Source: a bacterium (GTDB lineage Bacteria > Zhuqueibacterota > Zhuqueibacteria > Oleimicrobiales > Geothermoviventaceae). From it: DNA of 64,000 nucleotides. The DNA is taken from assembly GCA_028275345.1 (NCBI GenBank), contig JAPWUV010000003.1:62001-126000 (forward strand), read 5' to 3'. The notes beneath the pieces were generated by a model that worked only from the letters and a program-made list of their open reading frames with translations, had not been told where the DNA came from and did no database searches. A program made the translations under genes and the position numbers. This document shows positions 27,798 through 34,785 of this stretch, one piece after another; positions within the stretch are counted from its first letter, which is position 1, and each line of letters begins with the position of its first letter.

Positions 27798-28082
27798 CTA
27801 CTTTTCTCGGACGAGCTCCAACGCGTGCGCTTTGTCGGGACATTCTTTCACGCAGATGCCGCAACCCTTGCAGAAGTCGTAGTCGATGCCCACCACCTTA
27901 CCGTCTTCCACCAGGATCGCCGGCTCAGGGCAATACAGCCAACAGAACAGACAGTGAATGCAACGTTCCGGATACCACACGGGCTTGAAGGTACGCCACG
28001 AACCGGTTTTGTACTCAACCGCATTCCCGGCGTCGACGACGTCGCCGCCAATGGGGATCTCACGCCATGTCTTCGCGCTCAT
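27798..28082 (-). CDS. porD: Pyruvate:ferredoxin oxidoreductase, delta (2[4Fe-4S] ferredoxin) subunit
   Basis: This 94-residue subunit has two CxxCxxCxxxCP clusters, CIHCLFCWLYCPEP (about 41-54) and CKGCGICVKECP (about 71-82), which wire electrons from the TPP site to external ferredoxin. Its ATG overlaps the stop of porC by four bases. An N-terminal extension (WREIPIGG) is normal for PorD subunits. Confidence 0.93.
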   Translation of the reverse strand: MSAKTWREIPIGGDVVDAGNAVEYKTGSWRTFKPVWYPERCIHCLFCWLYCPEPAILVEDGKVVGIDYDFCKGCGICVKECPDKAHALELVREK

Positions 28083-28657
28083 GCCTTCTTAACCTCCTCG
28101 TAGGCGCGTTTGACCGCTTCCACATTCATCTCGGCAATCGAGGGGGAGAACTTCTTGCTGAACTTGTCCCGCAGGTCCTCCACGAGGACGTCGAAGGGAA
28201 GAACCTCCGTAGCTCCGACGAGGGCTCCCAACATGACGGTGTTCGGGATGGGCCGGCCGATGGTCTCCAGGGCCAGCTTTGTGGCGTCGATGACGTAGAG
28301 CCGAAGCTGGTCCTGCTGGCGCAATTTGGCGGCCATCTCCTGCTTCGAGGCGGAGGTGTTGATGATCACAACCCCTCCGGAGGGCAGTCCCTCCGTAACG
28401 TCCACCACGTCCAGCAGCGTTGGGTCCAGAACTACCACCGTATCGGGGTTCTCGATCGGGCTGTGCAAGCGGATGGGGGCATCCGCAATCCGGGTGAAGG
28501 CGCGGACTGGGGCTCCGGTACGTTCCGGGCCATATTCTGGGAAGGCCTGAGCGTACTTGCCCACATCGATGGCCGCTTCTGCCAAGAGCAAGGCGGCCGT
28601 CTTCGCACCCTGACCACCGCGCCCGTGCCAGCGTATTTCGGTCATCTTCTTGGACAC
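28079..28657 (-). CDS. porC: Pyruvate:ferredoxin oxidoreductase, gamma subunit
   Basis: This 192-residue subunit has the CoA-binding-type start EIRWHGRGGQGAKTAA and the PEYGPERTGAPV and LDPTLLD segments usual for the gamma domain. GTG at 28657 follows GGAG 6 nt upstream. It heads the por operon, 44 bp after recR, so the operon may be an extension of the dnaX-ybaB-recR transcript; no promoter of its own was recognised. Confidence 0.92.
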   Translation of the reverse strand: MSKKMTEIRWHGRGGQGAKTAALLLAEAAIDVGKYAQAFPEYGPERTGAPVRAFTRIADAPIRLHSPIENPDTVVVLDPTLLDVVDVTEGLPSGGVVIINTSASKQEMAAKLRQQDQLRLYVIDATKLALETIGRPIPNTVMLGALVGATEVLPFDVLVEDLRDKFSKKFSPSIAEMNVEAVKRAYEEVKKA

Positions 28658-28701
28658 GGTTCACTCCTCTCCTGTTTGGTCAACTCCGCACACCAGCATG
28701 C

Positions 28702-29301
28702 TTAAAGATCCGTGCGACCTTCCAGAGCCCTGGCCAGCGTTGCCTCATCGGCGTATTCCAAATCGCTGCCAACCGGGATCCCCCGCGCAATGCGGGTCAG
28801 TCGTACTCCCAAGGGCTTCAGCAGGCGAGCGAGGTAAACGGCCGTCGCCTCGCCCTCCGCGTTCGGATTTGTGGCGACAATGACCTCCCGGACCGTCCCC
28901 CCCTCTAGGCGGCGGACGAGCTCGGCCACCCGCAGCTGCTCCGGCCCGATCCCGTCCAGTGGCGATAGCGCGCCCCCCAGCACGTGGTACAATCCCCGGT
29001 ACTGCCCCGTCCGCTCCACGGCCACCACATCGTTGGCCTGTTCCACCACGCAGATGGTGGACCGGTCACGCTGGGGATCCGCACAGATCTGGCACGGATC
29101 CTCCTCGCTCAGATTGAAGCAGACTGAGCAGTAGCGGACCTTCCGCTTCAGCTCCAAGAGCGCCTGGACCAATGCCTCCGTCTCATCCTGTGGCGAGCGC
29201 AGCAAATGAAAAACCAGTCGCTGCGCGGTCTTCCTCCCCACGCCGGGTAGCCGCGACAGTCTCTCGATCGCCCTTTCGATTGCGGGAGACGCGTACCGCA
29301 T
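28702..29301 (-). CDS. recR: Recombination mediator RecR
   Basis: RecR helps load RecA with RecO/RecF. The 199-residue protein has the helix-hairpin-helix [15 protein letters not shown] near residue 15, the four-Cys zinc finger ([16 protein letters not shown], about 58-73), a Toprim domain with VVEQANDV and [12 protein letters not shown], and the C-terminal helix. It follows ybaB by 3 bp in the conserved dnaX-ybaB-recR order. Confidence 0.96.
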   Translation of the reverse strand: MRYASPAIERAIERLSRLPGVGRKTAQRLVFHLLRSPQDETEALVQALLELKRKVRYCSVCFNLSEEDPCQICADPQRDRSTICVVEQANDVVAVERTGQYRGLYHVLGGALSPLDGIGPEQLRVAELVRRLEGGTVREVIVATNPNAEGEATAVYLARLLKPLGVRLTRIARGIPVGSDLEYADEATLARALEGRTDL

Positions 29302-29304
29302 CGG

Positions 29305-29631
29305 TCATGCCAGCCCAGGCCACTTCATTCCCGGGGGAAGGATACCGGTTGTGAGCTTCGCCATCCGCTCGTCCGCGGCTCGGCGCGCCTTCCCCAGAGC
29401 TTGATTGACCGCCGCGGCCACGAGATCCTCCAACTTCTTCGGATTGGACGGATCCAGCGCCTTAGGACTGATGTCTACCTTGAGGATCTCCATTCGGCCA
29501 TTGGCTCTCACCCGCACCACGCCGCCGCCCGATGTTCCCTCCACCTGGAGCTCCCCCAGTTCCTCCTTCACCTTCTCCAAATTCTCCTGGAGCTCTTGCG
29601 CTTGCTTCAGTAGCTTGGCAAGTCCGAACAT
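29305..29631 (-). CDS. YbaB/EbfC-family nucleoid-associated protein
   Basis: This 108-residue tweezer-like DNA-binding protein has the two-helix arms MFGLAKLLKQAQELQENLEKV and a C-terminal helix (LVAAAVNQALGKARR), with the conserved GGGVVRVRANG beta segment between them. Members coat DNA and may influence RecR activity. The dnaX-ybaB-recR context strongly supports the call. Confidence 0.92.
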   Translation of the reverse strand: MFGLAKLLKQAQELQENLEKVKEELGELQVEGTSGGGVVRVRANGRMEILKVDISPKALDPSNPKKLEDLVAAAVNQALGKARRAADERMAKLTTGILPPGMKWPGLA

Positions 29632-29698
29632 TCACCCACCCGAATCGAGATCCGCATCTTCTCTCGTATCCGAAGCGCGCAGCCCGGCCTGGCCCGCG

Positions 29699-31486
29699 CT
29701 ACAGGATCAACTCCGCATCGAAATCGTCCAAGATCTTCCGAACGACCGGGTTTTCCTGGGCCAATTCCTCAAGCGCCTGGAGACGTGCGAGCGCGGTCGG
29801 GCGCGGTCTGCGGGAGTTTCCGTCCTCTTCCCTGATGCAGCTCAACGCCACGTCCCAACCCAAATTCTCGCGGAGAATGGTGGAAATCTCCTCCCTGTGC
29901 CTCCGCACGGAGTCCATTTGAAACGTGCTTTCCGGACCGAAGGCCAGTTCAAGCACCTTGTCGCGGAGCCCCTTGGGACGCGCTTCAGCCAGGAAAACCC
30001 CAAGCGCCACGCGTTTCTTCCTCACCACGGCCACCGCTTCATCCCACTGGCGGCGTACTTCTTCCAGCGTAAGATCGATCTTGCCGACGGCCTGTCCCCG
30101 AGGACTAGACCCCTCGCTCACACCCACCGGTCGCGAAGGCTCCTTCGCGGGCATCGTGACCGCGGCCGATGTTGTGACCACAGCAGACTGTGCCCCTGTC
30201 CTCAGCTCGGCGGAGGACGAGCCCCGGGCCGCTGTCCATTTTCCCCAACTTCCCCCTGGCTGCGCTGAGGAAGAGGGGGACGGGGGTGACCGTCGATCGC
30301 CGGACGGCGAACTACGCACAGGGGGCTTGCTGGCCACACCCGTCGGCTCGGGGGAAACTACGCTTTGTCCCACGGCCTTGAGCAGCTCCGCCAACTCCAC
30401 GCTCTTCCGCAGCTTGGCCATTCGGACCAGGGCGAGCTCAAACCGCACTCGCGGGTTGGGGGTGAAGCGGAGACGGTAGGCCGCGTCGCTGGCGATTTTC
30501 ACAAGACGGAGCAGGTCTTCATCGGAAAACGCTTCCGCCTGCTCACGATAGCGGTCGACAACCGATTCGGGGATGTCAGCGCCGGCCGTTCCCACCGAGC
30601 GGATCATCAAGAGGTCGCGGAAGAATTCGGCGCAGGCATTGAGAAATTCGCCGAAATCGTACCCTCGCCCGTGCGCCTCCCGCGCCAACTCCGCCGCCTG
30701 ACGCACATCGGCGCTCAGAATCGCCTGTCCCAAGCGGAGCAGCAGCTCCCGGTCGATCATCCCCGCAAGTTCCACCACCCTTTCCCGCGTCACCTCGCCG
30801 CCCGAGAAGGCCACCACCTGATCCAGCAGGCTCTCTGCATCCCGCATGCTACCATCGGCCTTGACCGCGATCATGTGGAGCGCTTCCGGATCTGCCGTGA
30901 TTCCTTCGACCTGGCAAATGCGCCCCAACTGCTCCACGATCAGCTCCACGGGCAAGCGATGAAACTCGAATCGCTGACACCGAGAAAGGATGGTGAGAGG
31001 GACTTTGTGGGGTTCCGTCGTGGCGAAGATGAAGAGAACTCGCGGCGGAGGCTCTTCCAGCGTCTTCAGCAGGGCGTTGAAAGCCTCCGTCGTGAGCATG
31101 TGGACTTCATCGATGATGTAGATCTTGGATTTGCCGGGAGAGGCGGCGTAGCGGAGGTTCTCGCGCAGGTTCCGGACCTCGTCCACCCCCCGGTTGGAGG
31201 CTCCATCGATTTCCAAGACATCCAGGCTGCGGCCCTCCGTGATCTCGACGCAGGGGGTGCACTGGTTGCACGGCTCCGGCGTCGGACCGAAGTCGCAGTT
31301 GATGGCCTTGGCCAGGATCCTCGCCACCGTTGTCTTGCCCACGCCCCGCGGGCCTGAGAATAGGTAGGCATTGGCCACCCGCCCCGTCCGGATCGCATTG
31401 ACCAGGGTGCCGGTGACATGTCGCTGCCCTACTACCTCCTCGAACCGCTGAGGTCTCCACCTCCGCGCCAGCACCACGTATGGCAT
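29699..31486 (-). CDS. dnaX: DNA polymerase III subunit gamma/tau
   Basis: This 595-residue clamp-loader ATPase begins MPYVVLARRWRPQ. It has Walker A SGPRGVGKTT near residue 43, a four-Cys zinc module (CDFGPTPEPCNQCTPC), Walker B IIDEVHML, sensor 1 and the SRC motif TILSRCQRFEF, then a collar domain and a Pro/Ser-rich C-terminal linker. ATG 31486 has AGGA 7 nt upstream. No obvious A-rich slippery heptamer for making a short gamma form was seen. Upstream lies a structured 300-bp leader. Confidence 0.95.
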   Translation of the reverse strand: MPYVVLARRWRPQRFEEVVGQRHVTGTLVNAIRTGRVANAYLFSGPRGVGKTTVARILAKAINCDFGPTPEPCNQCTPCVEITEGRSLDVLEIDGASNRGVDEVRNLRENLRYAASPGKSKIYIIDEVHMLTTEAFNALLKTLEEPPPRVLFIFATTEPHKVPLTILSRCQRFEFHRLPVELIVEQLGRICQVEGITADPEALHMIAVKADGSMRDAESLLDQVVAFSGGEVTRERVVELAGMIDRELLLRLGQAILSADVRQAAELAREAHGRGYDFGEFLNACAEFFRDLLMIRSVGTAGADIPESVVDRYREQAEAFSDEDLLRLVKIASDAAYRLRFTPNPRVRFELALVRMAKLRKSVELAELLKAVGQSVVSPEPTGVASKPPVRSSPSGDRRSPPSPSSSAQPGGSWGKWTAARGSSSAELRTGAQSAVVTTSAAVTMPAKEPSRPVGVSEGSSPRGQAVGKIDLTLEEVRRQWDEAVAVVRKKRVALGVFLAEARPKGLRDKVLELAFGPESTFQMDSVRRHREEISTILRENLGWDVALSCIREEDGNSRRPRPTALARLQALEELAQENPVVRKILDDFDAELIL

Positions 31487-31499
31487 GGGCCCATCCTGT

Positions 31500-31786
31500 G
31501 CATCGAATACATGCAAATGCGCCCGTCGCGTGGGAAACGACGGGCCGCCGGGACTCCCCCCACGAGACAGATTAGGGGTGCGCGAGGACCTTCCGCGCCT
31601 GAACGCCGGGCGCACCGCTAACCACTTGCACCCCTGGCAGGATCCCGCATCCTCTCAGCACCGAAGGCTCGCCTTTCCACTTCTTCCGACTCTCGAAAGC
31701 CGGAGCAGGAGGATCCGTCTCGCGTGGCGGGTCATCCCTGAGCAAGCAGAGTGCGGGCTACCGTGATCTCCCCGCGTCGCACAGCT
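31500..31786 (-). ncRNA. Candidate structured RNA between tRNA-Ala and dnaX (possible divergent SRP RNA)
   Basis: The gap between tRNA-Ala and dnaX holds no protein gene but is dense in pairing. A long-range helix joins 31713-31726 to 31561-31572 (12 bp, one G-U, a 2-nt bulge) and continues outward with further C-G pairs. Inside it are a 14-position hairpin (arms 31610-31623 and 31570-31583; one G-U, one mismatch) and a 7-bp hairpin (31685-31704). Below it is a perfect 8-bp hairpin (31521-31545) in the dnaX leader. In Bacillus the SRP RNA gene sits between tadA and dnaX. One stretch (31589-31604, minus) matches 14 of 16 bases of the SRP segment ending in GGAAGG, but the opposite AGCAG strand is not present. 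Identity unproven. Confidence 0.35.
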
Positions 31787-31862
31787 TGGTGGAGCCGATG
31801 GGAGTCGAACCCACGACCTCCAGAGTGCGATTCTGGCGCTCTCCCAGCTGAGCTACGGCCCC
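31787..31862 (-). tRNA. tRNA-Ala(CGC)
   Basis: A cloverleaf of 76 nt includes an encoded CCA. Anticodon stem CCAGA/TCTGG closes the loop ATCGCAC, giving anticodon CGC. The acceptor stem has the G3-U70 wobble that identifies alanine tRNAs. It is the last tRNA of the cluster. Confidence 0.95.
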
Positions 31863-31893
31863 ACATCTCAAGGAAACAGGCGCTATTGGACGG

Positions 31894-31984
31894 CGGAGAG
31901 GGGGGGATTCGAACCCCCGGTCCCGGGGTCACCGGGAACACACGCTTTCCAAGCGTGCTCCTTCAGCCACTCGGACACCTCTCC
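31894..31984 (-). tRNA. tRNA-Ser(GGA)
   Basis: A class II tRNA of 91 nt with a long variable arm; anticodon stem CACGC/GCGTG and loop TTGGAAA give GGA. Discriminator G73 is followed by CCG, so CCA is not encoded. Its first 22 bases (31963-31984) are also the last codons and stop of tadA. Confidence 0.93.
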
Positions 31985-32484
31985 ACCTGGTTATCTGACG
32001 AAGCGCCGCACGCGTCATCCCTCGTCCGGCGCTCAGCGCGCAGCTTTTCAAAGAACGTGCGGAGCAGAGCGGACGCCTCCTCCCCGCACACACCCGCTAC
32101 CACTTCTACCCGCACATCCGGGCTGTTCACACCGAGCACCTGAAAGGCGGACCCGCCCGCCCCCCACCGCGGATCGCTCGCGCCGTAGATTACGCGCTTC
32201 AGCCGGGAAAGGATGATCGCCCCGGCGCACATCGGGCACGGCTCAAGCGTCACGTACAGAGAACAATCCTCGAGCCGCCAGTCCGCCAGCGTGGCGGCCG
32301 CCGAGGTGATCGCTAGCATCTCCGCGTGTGCCGTGGGATCGAGGATAGTCTCCACCAGATTGTGGCCCCTGCCGATCACCCGATCCCCATGCACGACCAC
32401 GGCGCCCACGGGGACTTCCCCCTTCTCCAGGGCTTTGCGGGCCTCCGCCAGTGCCTCCTGCATCCAACGTTCGTGCTCGCCCAT
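31963..32484 (-). CDS. tadA: tRNA-specific adenosine deaminase TadA
   Basis: TadA converts A34 of tRNA-Arg(ACG) to inosine. The 173-residue protein has the zinc-dependent cytidine-deaminase fold: HAE at residues 53-55 and PCPMC at 82-86 (ligands His53, Cys83, Cys86; catalytic Glu55). ATG 32484 follows GGAG by 8 nt; an in-frame GTG 21 bp earlier is less likely. The stop codon lies inside the D-arm of the tRNA-Ser(GGA) gene. Its substrate tRNA-Arg(ACG) is encoded 28 bp upstream in the same transcription direction. Confidence 0.95.
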   Translation of the reverse strand: MGEHERWMQEALAEARKALEKGEVPVGAVVVHGDRVIGRGHNLVETILDPTAHAEMLAITSAAATLADWRLEDCSLYVTLEPCPMCAGAIILSRLKRVIYGASDPRWGAGGSAFQVLGVNSPDVRVEVVAGVCGEEASALLRTFFEKLRAERRTRDDACGASSDNQVERCPSG

Positions 32485-32512
32485 TCCCGGCTCTCCGAGG
32501 CCCACGATCCGG

Positions 32513-32586
32513 CGCGCCCGGAGGGACTCGAACCCCCAACCTCTTGGTCCGTAGCCAAGCGCTCTATCCAGTTGAGCTACGGGCGC
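32513..32586 (-). tRNA. tRNA-Arg(ACG)
   Basis: The cloverleaf has acceptor stem GCGCCCG/CGGGCGC, anticodon stem CTTGG/CCAAG and loop CTACGGA, giving ACG, the form deaminated by TadA to read CGU/CGC/CGA. CCA is not encoded (G73 followed by CCG). It directly precedes tadA. Confidence 0.95.
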
Positions 32587-32591
32587 TCCCT

Positions 32592-32667
32592 TGGTGGCGC
32601 GTACGGGAATCGAACCCGTGTTACCGACGTGAGAGGCCGGCGTCCTAGGCCGCTAGACGAACGCGCC
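32592..32667 (-). tRNA. tRNA-Glu(CTC)
   Basis: A 76-nt cloverleaf with encoded CCA; loop CTCTCAC gives anticodon CTC. The stem has one G-U pair. It lies 175 bp downstream of gltX, whose product charges it. Confidence 0.95.
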
Positions 32668-32683
32668 ATCGTTCTCCCGCTCG

Positions 32684-32757
32684 CGCGCCCGGAGGGACTC
32701 GAACCCCCAACCCTCTGATCCGAAGTCAGATGCTCTATCCAGTTGAGCTACGGGCGC
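32684..32757 (-). tRNA. tRNA-Arg(TCG)
   Basis: The acceptor and D arms are identical to those of the neighbouring tRNA-Arg(ACG), but the anticodon stem is TCTGA/TCAGA and loop CTTCGGA gives TCG. CCA is not encoded. The near identity suggests local duplication followed by anticodon-arm change. Confidence 0.94.
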
Positions 32758-32767
32758 GCAGTCTTTG

Positions 32768-32841
32768 TGGCTGGGGAGCAGGGATTCGAACCCCGGTTCC
32801 GCGGTCCAGAGCCGCGTGTCCTACCGCTGGACGACTCCCCA
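32768..32841 (-). tRNA. tRNA-Gln(CTG)
   Basis: The cloverleaf has the T1-A72 end typical of glutamine tRNAs, anticodon stem CGCGG/CCGCG and loop CTCTGGA giving CTG; CCA is encoded after G73. Its first base is one nucleotide after the gltX stop codon. Confidence 0.95.
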
Positions 32842-32842
32842 G

Positions 32843-34324
32843 TTACTGTGCCAACTCCGCCTCGGGAACTGCACCGCTTCGCACCAATTCCGCCGCCCGG
32901 CGCAGTCGTCGCACTACCACTCCCTTGCCCAATACAGCGAAAAGCTCAAATAGCCCCGGCCCTCCGGTCCGCCCCGTCACCGCAAGACGCGACGGATGGA
33001 TCAGCTGCGCCGCTTTGATCCCCAAGCGCTGGGCCAAATCCCGTAACGTCCTCTCAATCACCCCAGCTTCGAAGGGCTCGCAGCGCTCCAATTCCGCCGC
33101 CAATAGCTCCAACCACTGCGGCACATCCGCGTCCACGAAGTGCTTCCGCACGCCCTCCGCTTCAAAACCGTCCGGGTCAGTGAAGAAATACCGGCCGACC
33201 ACCGGAAAGTCCCCGAGCTTCTTCACGCGAAACTTCAGGAGCCCCACCACCTTCTCCACGTATGGCCGCTGCCGTTTCGCCTCCTCCTCATCCCAGCCGA
33301 ACTCCCGCGCGAAGAAGGGTAGGGCCTTTTCCGCCAGCTTCGCGAGGTCGTAGGAGCTGATGTACACGCCGTTCATCCACTCCAGCTTGGCCTCGTCGAA
33401 GATGGCGCTGGCCTTGCTGATGCCCGAGAGGTCGAAAGCCTGGATCATCTCGTCCAGCGTCATGATTTCCCGGTCGTCCCCCGGCGACCAACCGAGGAGG
33501 GCGATGAAATTCACGACCGCCTCGGGTAGATACCCCTTGCTGGCGTACTCGCCCACCGAGGTAGCCCCGTGCCGCTTGCTGAGGCGTTTCCTATCTGGGC
33601 CGAGGATAAGCGGCACGTGCGCAAATTCGGGTTTCGGCCAACCGAACGCTTCGTACAGGAGCACCTGCTTGGGCGTGTTGGACAGATGGTCATCACCCCG
33701 GATCACGTGGGTGATGCCCATCTCGTGGTCGTCCACGACCACCGCCAGGTGGTAAGTAGGCACGCCATCCGAGCGGAGCAAAACGAAATCGTCGAGCTGC
33801 GCATTGTTGATCTCCACTTCGCCATGCACATGGTCATAGAACCGAGTGACCCCTGGCTCCACGGCGAAGCGGATCACCGGCTTGCGTCCTTCCCGCTCGT
33901 ACGCAGCCCTTTGCTCCGCGGTGAGATGCCGACACCGGCCACTGTACCGGTACCCTTCCCCGCGTTGACGCGCCTCTTGCCGCTCCCGCTCCAGTTCCTC
34001 GCGGGTGCAATAGCACCGATACGCCCGCCCTTTCTCGACAAGCTCGGCCGCCCGCGCTCGGTAAATGGGAAAGCGGGAGGACTGGTACACTGGCGGTTCA
34101 TCCCAACTCAGGCCCAGCCACGTCAAGCCATCCAAGATGGCCTGGACCATGTCCTGTCCCGACCGGGCCAGATCCGTGTCCTCGATGCGCAGTAGAAACT
34201 TCCCGCCGTGCTTGCGGGCGAAAAGGTAGTTGAAAACTGCTGTACGGGCGCCGCCGATATGCAAGTAGCCAGTGGGACTCGGAGCAAAGCGAACGCGCAC
34301 CTCGGATGCTTTCAAAGAACTCAT
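32843..34324 (-). CDS. gltX: Glutamate--tRNA ligase
   Basis: This 493-residue class I synthetase has HIGG (the HIGH motif) at residues 22-25, the ATP/KMSKS-type KRLSKRHG near 260 and the C-terminal all-helical anticodon-binding domain. It charges tRNA-Glu. If the organism lacks GlnRS it would also misacylate tRNA-Gln for GatCAB, but this cannot be decided here. The gene is embedded in a tRNA operon: tRNA-Ser genes precede it and tRNA-Gln follows with a 1-nt gap. Confidence 0.96.
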   Translation of the reverse strand: MSSLKASEVRVRFAPSPTGYLHIGGARTAVFNYLFARKHGGKFLLRIEDTDLARSGQDMVQAILDGLTWLGLSWDEPPVYQSSRFPIYRARAAELVEKGRAYRCYCTREELERERQEARQRGEGYRYSGRCRHLTAEQRAAYEREGRKPVIRFAVEPGVTRFYDHVHGEVEINNAQLDDFVLLRSDGVPTYHLAVVVDDHEMGITHVIRGDDHLSNTPKQVLLYEAFGWPKPEFAHVPLILGPDRKRLSKRHGATSVGEYASKGYLPEAVVNFIALLGWSPGDDREIMTLDEMIQAFDLSGISKASAIFDEAKLEWMNGVYISSYDLAKLAEKALPFFAREFGWDEEEAKRQRPYVEKVVGLLKFRVKKLGDFPVVGRYFFTDPDGFEAEGVRKHFVDADVPQWLELLAAELERCEPFEAGVIERTLRDLAQRLGIKAAQLIHPSRLAVTGRTGGPGLFELFAVLGKGVVVRRLRRAAELVRSGAVPEAELAQ

Positions 34325-34357
34325 CTCCCCTTAGGAATAGTCCCGCTGTTACCTTTG

Positions 34358-34448
34358 CGGAGAGGGAGGGATTCGAACCCTCGGTAGGGAAAAACTCCCT
34401 ACAACGGCTTAGCAGGCCGCCCCGTTCGACCGACTCCGGCACCTCTCC
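34358..34448 (-). tRNA. tRNA-Ser(GCT)
   Basis: A class II tRNA with a long variable arm; anticodon stem GCGGC/GCCGT and loop CTGCTAA give GCT. G73 is followed by CAA, so CCA is not encoded. It lies 33 bp upstream of gltX. Confidence 0.94.
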
Positions 34449-34483
34449 GATTCCTCATTCCGAGCCTGCCCCCGACGCCTCCG

Positions 34484-34566
34484 CGGAGGGCGAGGGACTC
34501 GAACCCCCACGGGCTTTCGCCCCGCGGTTTTCAAGACCGCTGCCTTACCGATTAGGCTAGCCCTCC
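34484..34566 (-). tRNA. tRNA-Ser(TGA)
   Basis: A class II tRNA of about 83 nt; anticodon stem GCGGT/ACCGC and loop CTTGAAA give TGA. CCA is not encoded. It is the first gene of the tRNA-gltX-tadA operon, about 20 nt after the predicted transcription start. Confidence 0.94.
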
Positions 34567-34593
34567 GATACCGCCCGGCGAAAAACCGTGGCC

Positions 34594-34622
34594 AATATAC
34601 GAATTTCGCCCCATCATGTCAA
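34594..34622 (-). promoter_or_regulatory. Strong sigma-70-type promoter of the tRNA/gltX/tadA operon
   Basis: TTGACA (34617-34622), a 17-bp spacer and TATATT (34594-34599) on the minus strand predict a start near 34587. Immediately upstream, at about -40 to -55, are T- and A-tracts (34627-34631 and 34636-34641), the layout of an UP element as at stable-RNA promoters. Confidence 0.82.
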
Positions 34623-34785
34623 CGGCTTTTTCCCCAAAAAACCCATCTAAACCATTGAAGCATAAAGGGATTCTTAAGGTCCAATCCAAGATTGTATCGG
34701 CATCCGTCCCGTTTCCCTGACGACTCCCGGCCGCGAACAGCGCCCCCTCGGCTTCCCACCGCAGCTCTGCCGGCGATGCCACCGG

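Noticed and set aside
31589-31604. Confident SRP RNA call
   Set aside because: The left strand matches well but the opposite AGCAG strand and a proper CC-GGAA-GG tetraloop are absent, so it is listed only as a candidate structured RNA.
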